A stretch of DNA of 64,000 nucleotides from an uncultured Persicobacter sp. (GTDB lineage Bacteria; Bacteroidota; Bacteroidia; Cytophagales; Cyclobacteriaceae), in assembly GCA_947498325.1 (NCBI GenBank), contig CANMKE010000021.1, forward strand, positions 34,349-98,348, given 5' to 3'. Both the position numbers and the translations under genes were made by a program. This document shows positions 63,943 to 64,000 of the stretch, piece after piece. Every line of letters begins with the position of its first letter. Positions within the stretch are counted from its first letter, which is position 1. Below the pieces are notes generated by a model. The model did no database searches. It saw only the letters and a program-made list of their open reading frames with translations, and was not told where the DNA came from.

Positions 63943-64000
63943 AACTAAATAGATAGGATTAGGGATTACAGGCAGACATTCGTTCTGCCTTTTTTTATAC

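Larger units (their letters stand above)
62158..64000 (+). repeat. tandem array of a 604-bp unit (at least three complete copies, runs off the end)
   Basis: Matching points are at 62158, 62763, 63367 and 63971. The step is 605 bp once (one extra A in a homopolymer of the first copy) and 604 bp twice. Each unit holds a terminator, a non-coding leader of about 270 bp and a 92-residue gene. Homology with the first copy starts exactly at the egtD terminator. Only scattered substitutions separate the units. The last unit is cut off by the window end. Confidence 0.95.

Noticed and set aside
62158..64000. CRISPR-like repeat array
   Set aside because: The repeat unit is about 604 bp and contains a gene and terminator, with no short repeat-spacer pattern.

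Overview
The window is AT-rich DNA from a member of the Bacteroidota, most likely a marine Cytophagales/Flammeovirga-like bacterium (taxon inferred). Reasons: a DUF5723 outer-membrane protein, many lipoproteins, few clear Shine-Dalgarno sites, a promoter of the Bacteroidota type (TTTG, 19 bp, TAnnTTTG) at 38135-38165, a NagB-LmbE fusion, and the family mix overall. No rRNA, tRNA, transposase or CRISPR array was seen.

The most informative part is 7.9-17.2 kb, a complete replication and partition locus of a secondary replicon (megaplasmid or chromid). It holds a Rep_3 initiator gene (8681-10132), an upstream origin and a parA-parB operon (14053-15718, minus strand). The origin has seven iterons phased at 21 bp, a perfect DnaA box, a T-rich stretch with 9-10 bp periodicity, and inverted iterons over the rep promoter. 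Next to parA lie five near-identical 21-bp palindromes (15828-16859), the probable centromere. A NagB-LmbE fusion gene and its divergent ROK regulator sit between rep and par.

Layout. 0.2-7.9 kb: lipoprotein plus DUF5723 pair, TetR regulator, helicase-associated-repeat protein, HAD phosphatase, small HTH protein, OmpR-type response regulator, and a structured RNA or 3' UTR at 5658-5762. 17-27.8 kb: phosphate butyryltransferase and butyrate kinase, cystathionine beta-synthase, HNH nuclease, aldo/keto reductase, fused isobutyryl-CoA mutase IcmF, ROK sugar kinase. Together IcmF, Ptb and Buk could link isobutyryl-CoA to butyrate and ATP. 27.9-41 kb: two paralogous secreted beta-helix proteins bracket a DUF2254 membrane protein, a CAT-fold protein, an esterase, TspO, a ceramidase-like protein, a cysteine-desulfidase-like protein and lipoproteins. 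41.2-52.6 kb: a tightly packed surface-polysaccharide cluster (sugar-phosphate transferase, CDP-glucose 4,6-dehydratase, two RmlC-like epimerases, SAF-domain oxidoreductase, six glycosyltransferases). 52.7-62.1 kb: porin and ammonium transporter, MATE exporter, GAF/PAS sensor without a kinase, DUF4197 lipoprotein, ergothioneine genes egtB-egtD. 62.16-64.0 kb: a tandem array of a 604-bp unit, each unit carrying a 92-residue secreted-protein gene and a terminator; it runs off the window edge.

Product names rest on reading motifs in the translations, without database searches. Promoter, operator and RNA calls are pattern-based inferences.
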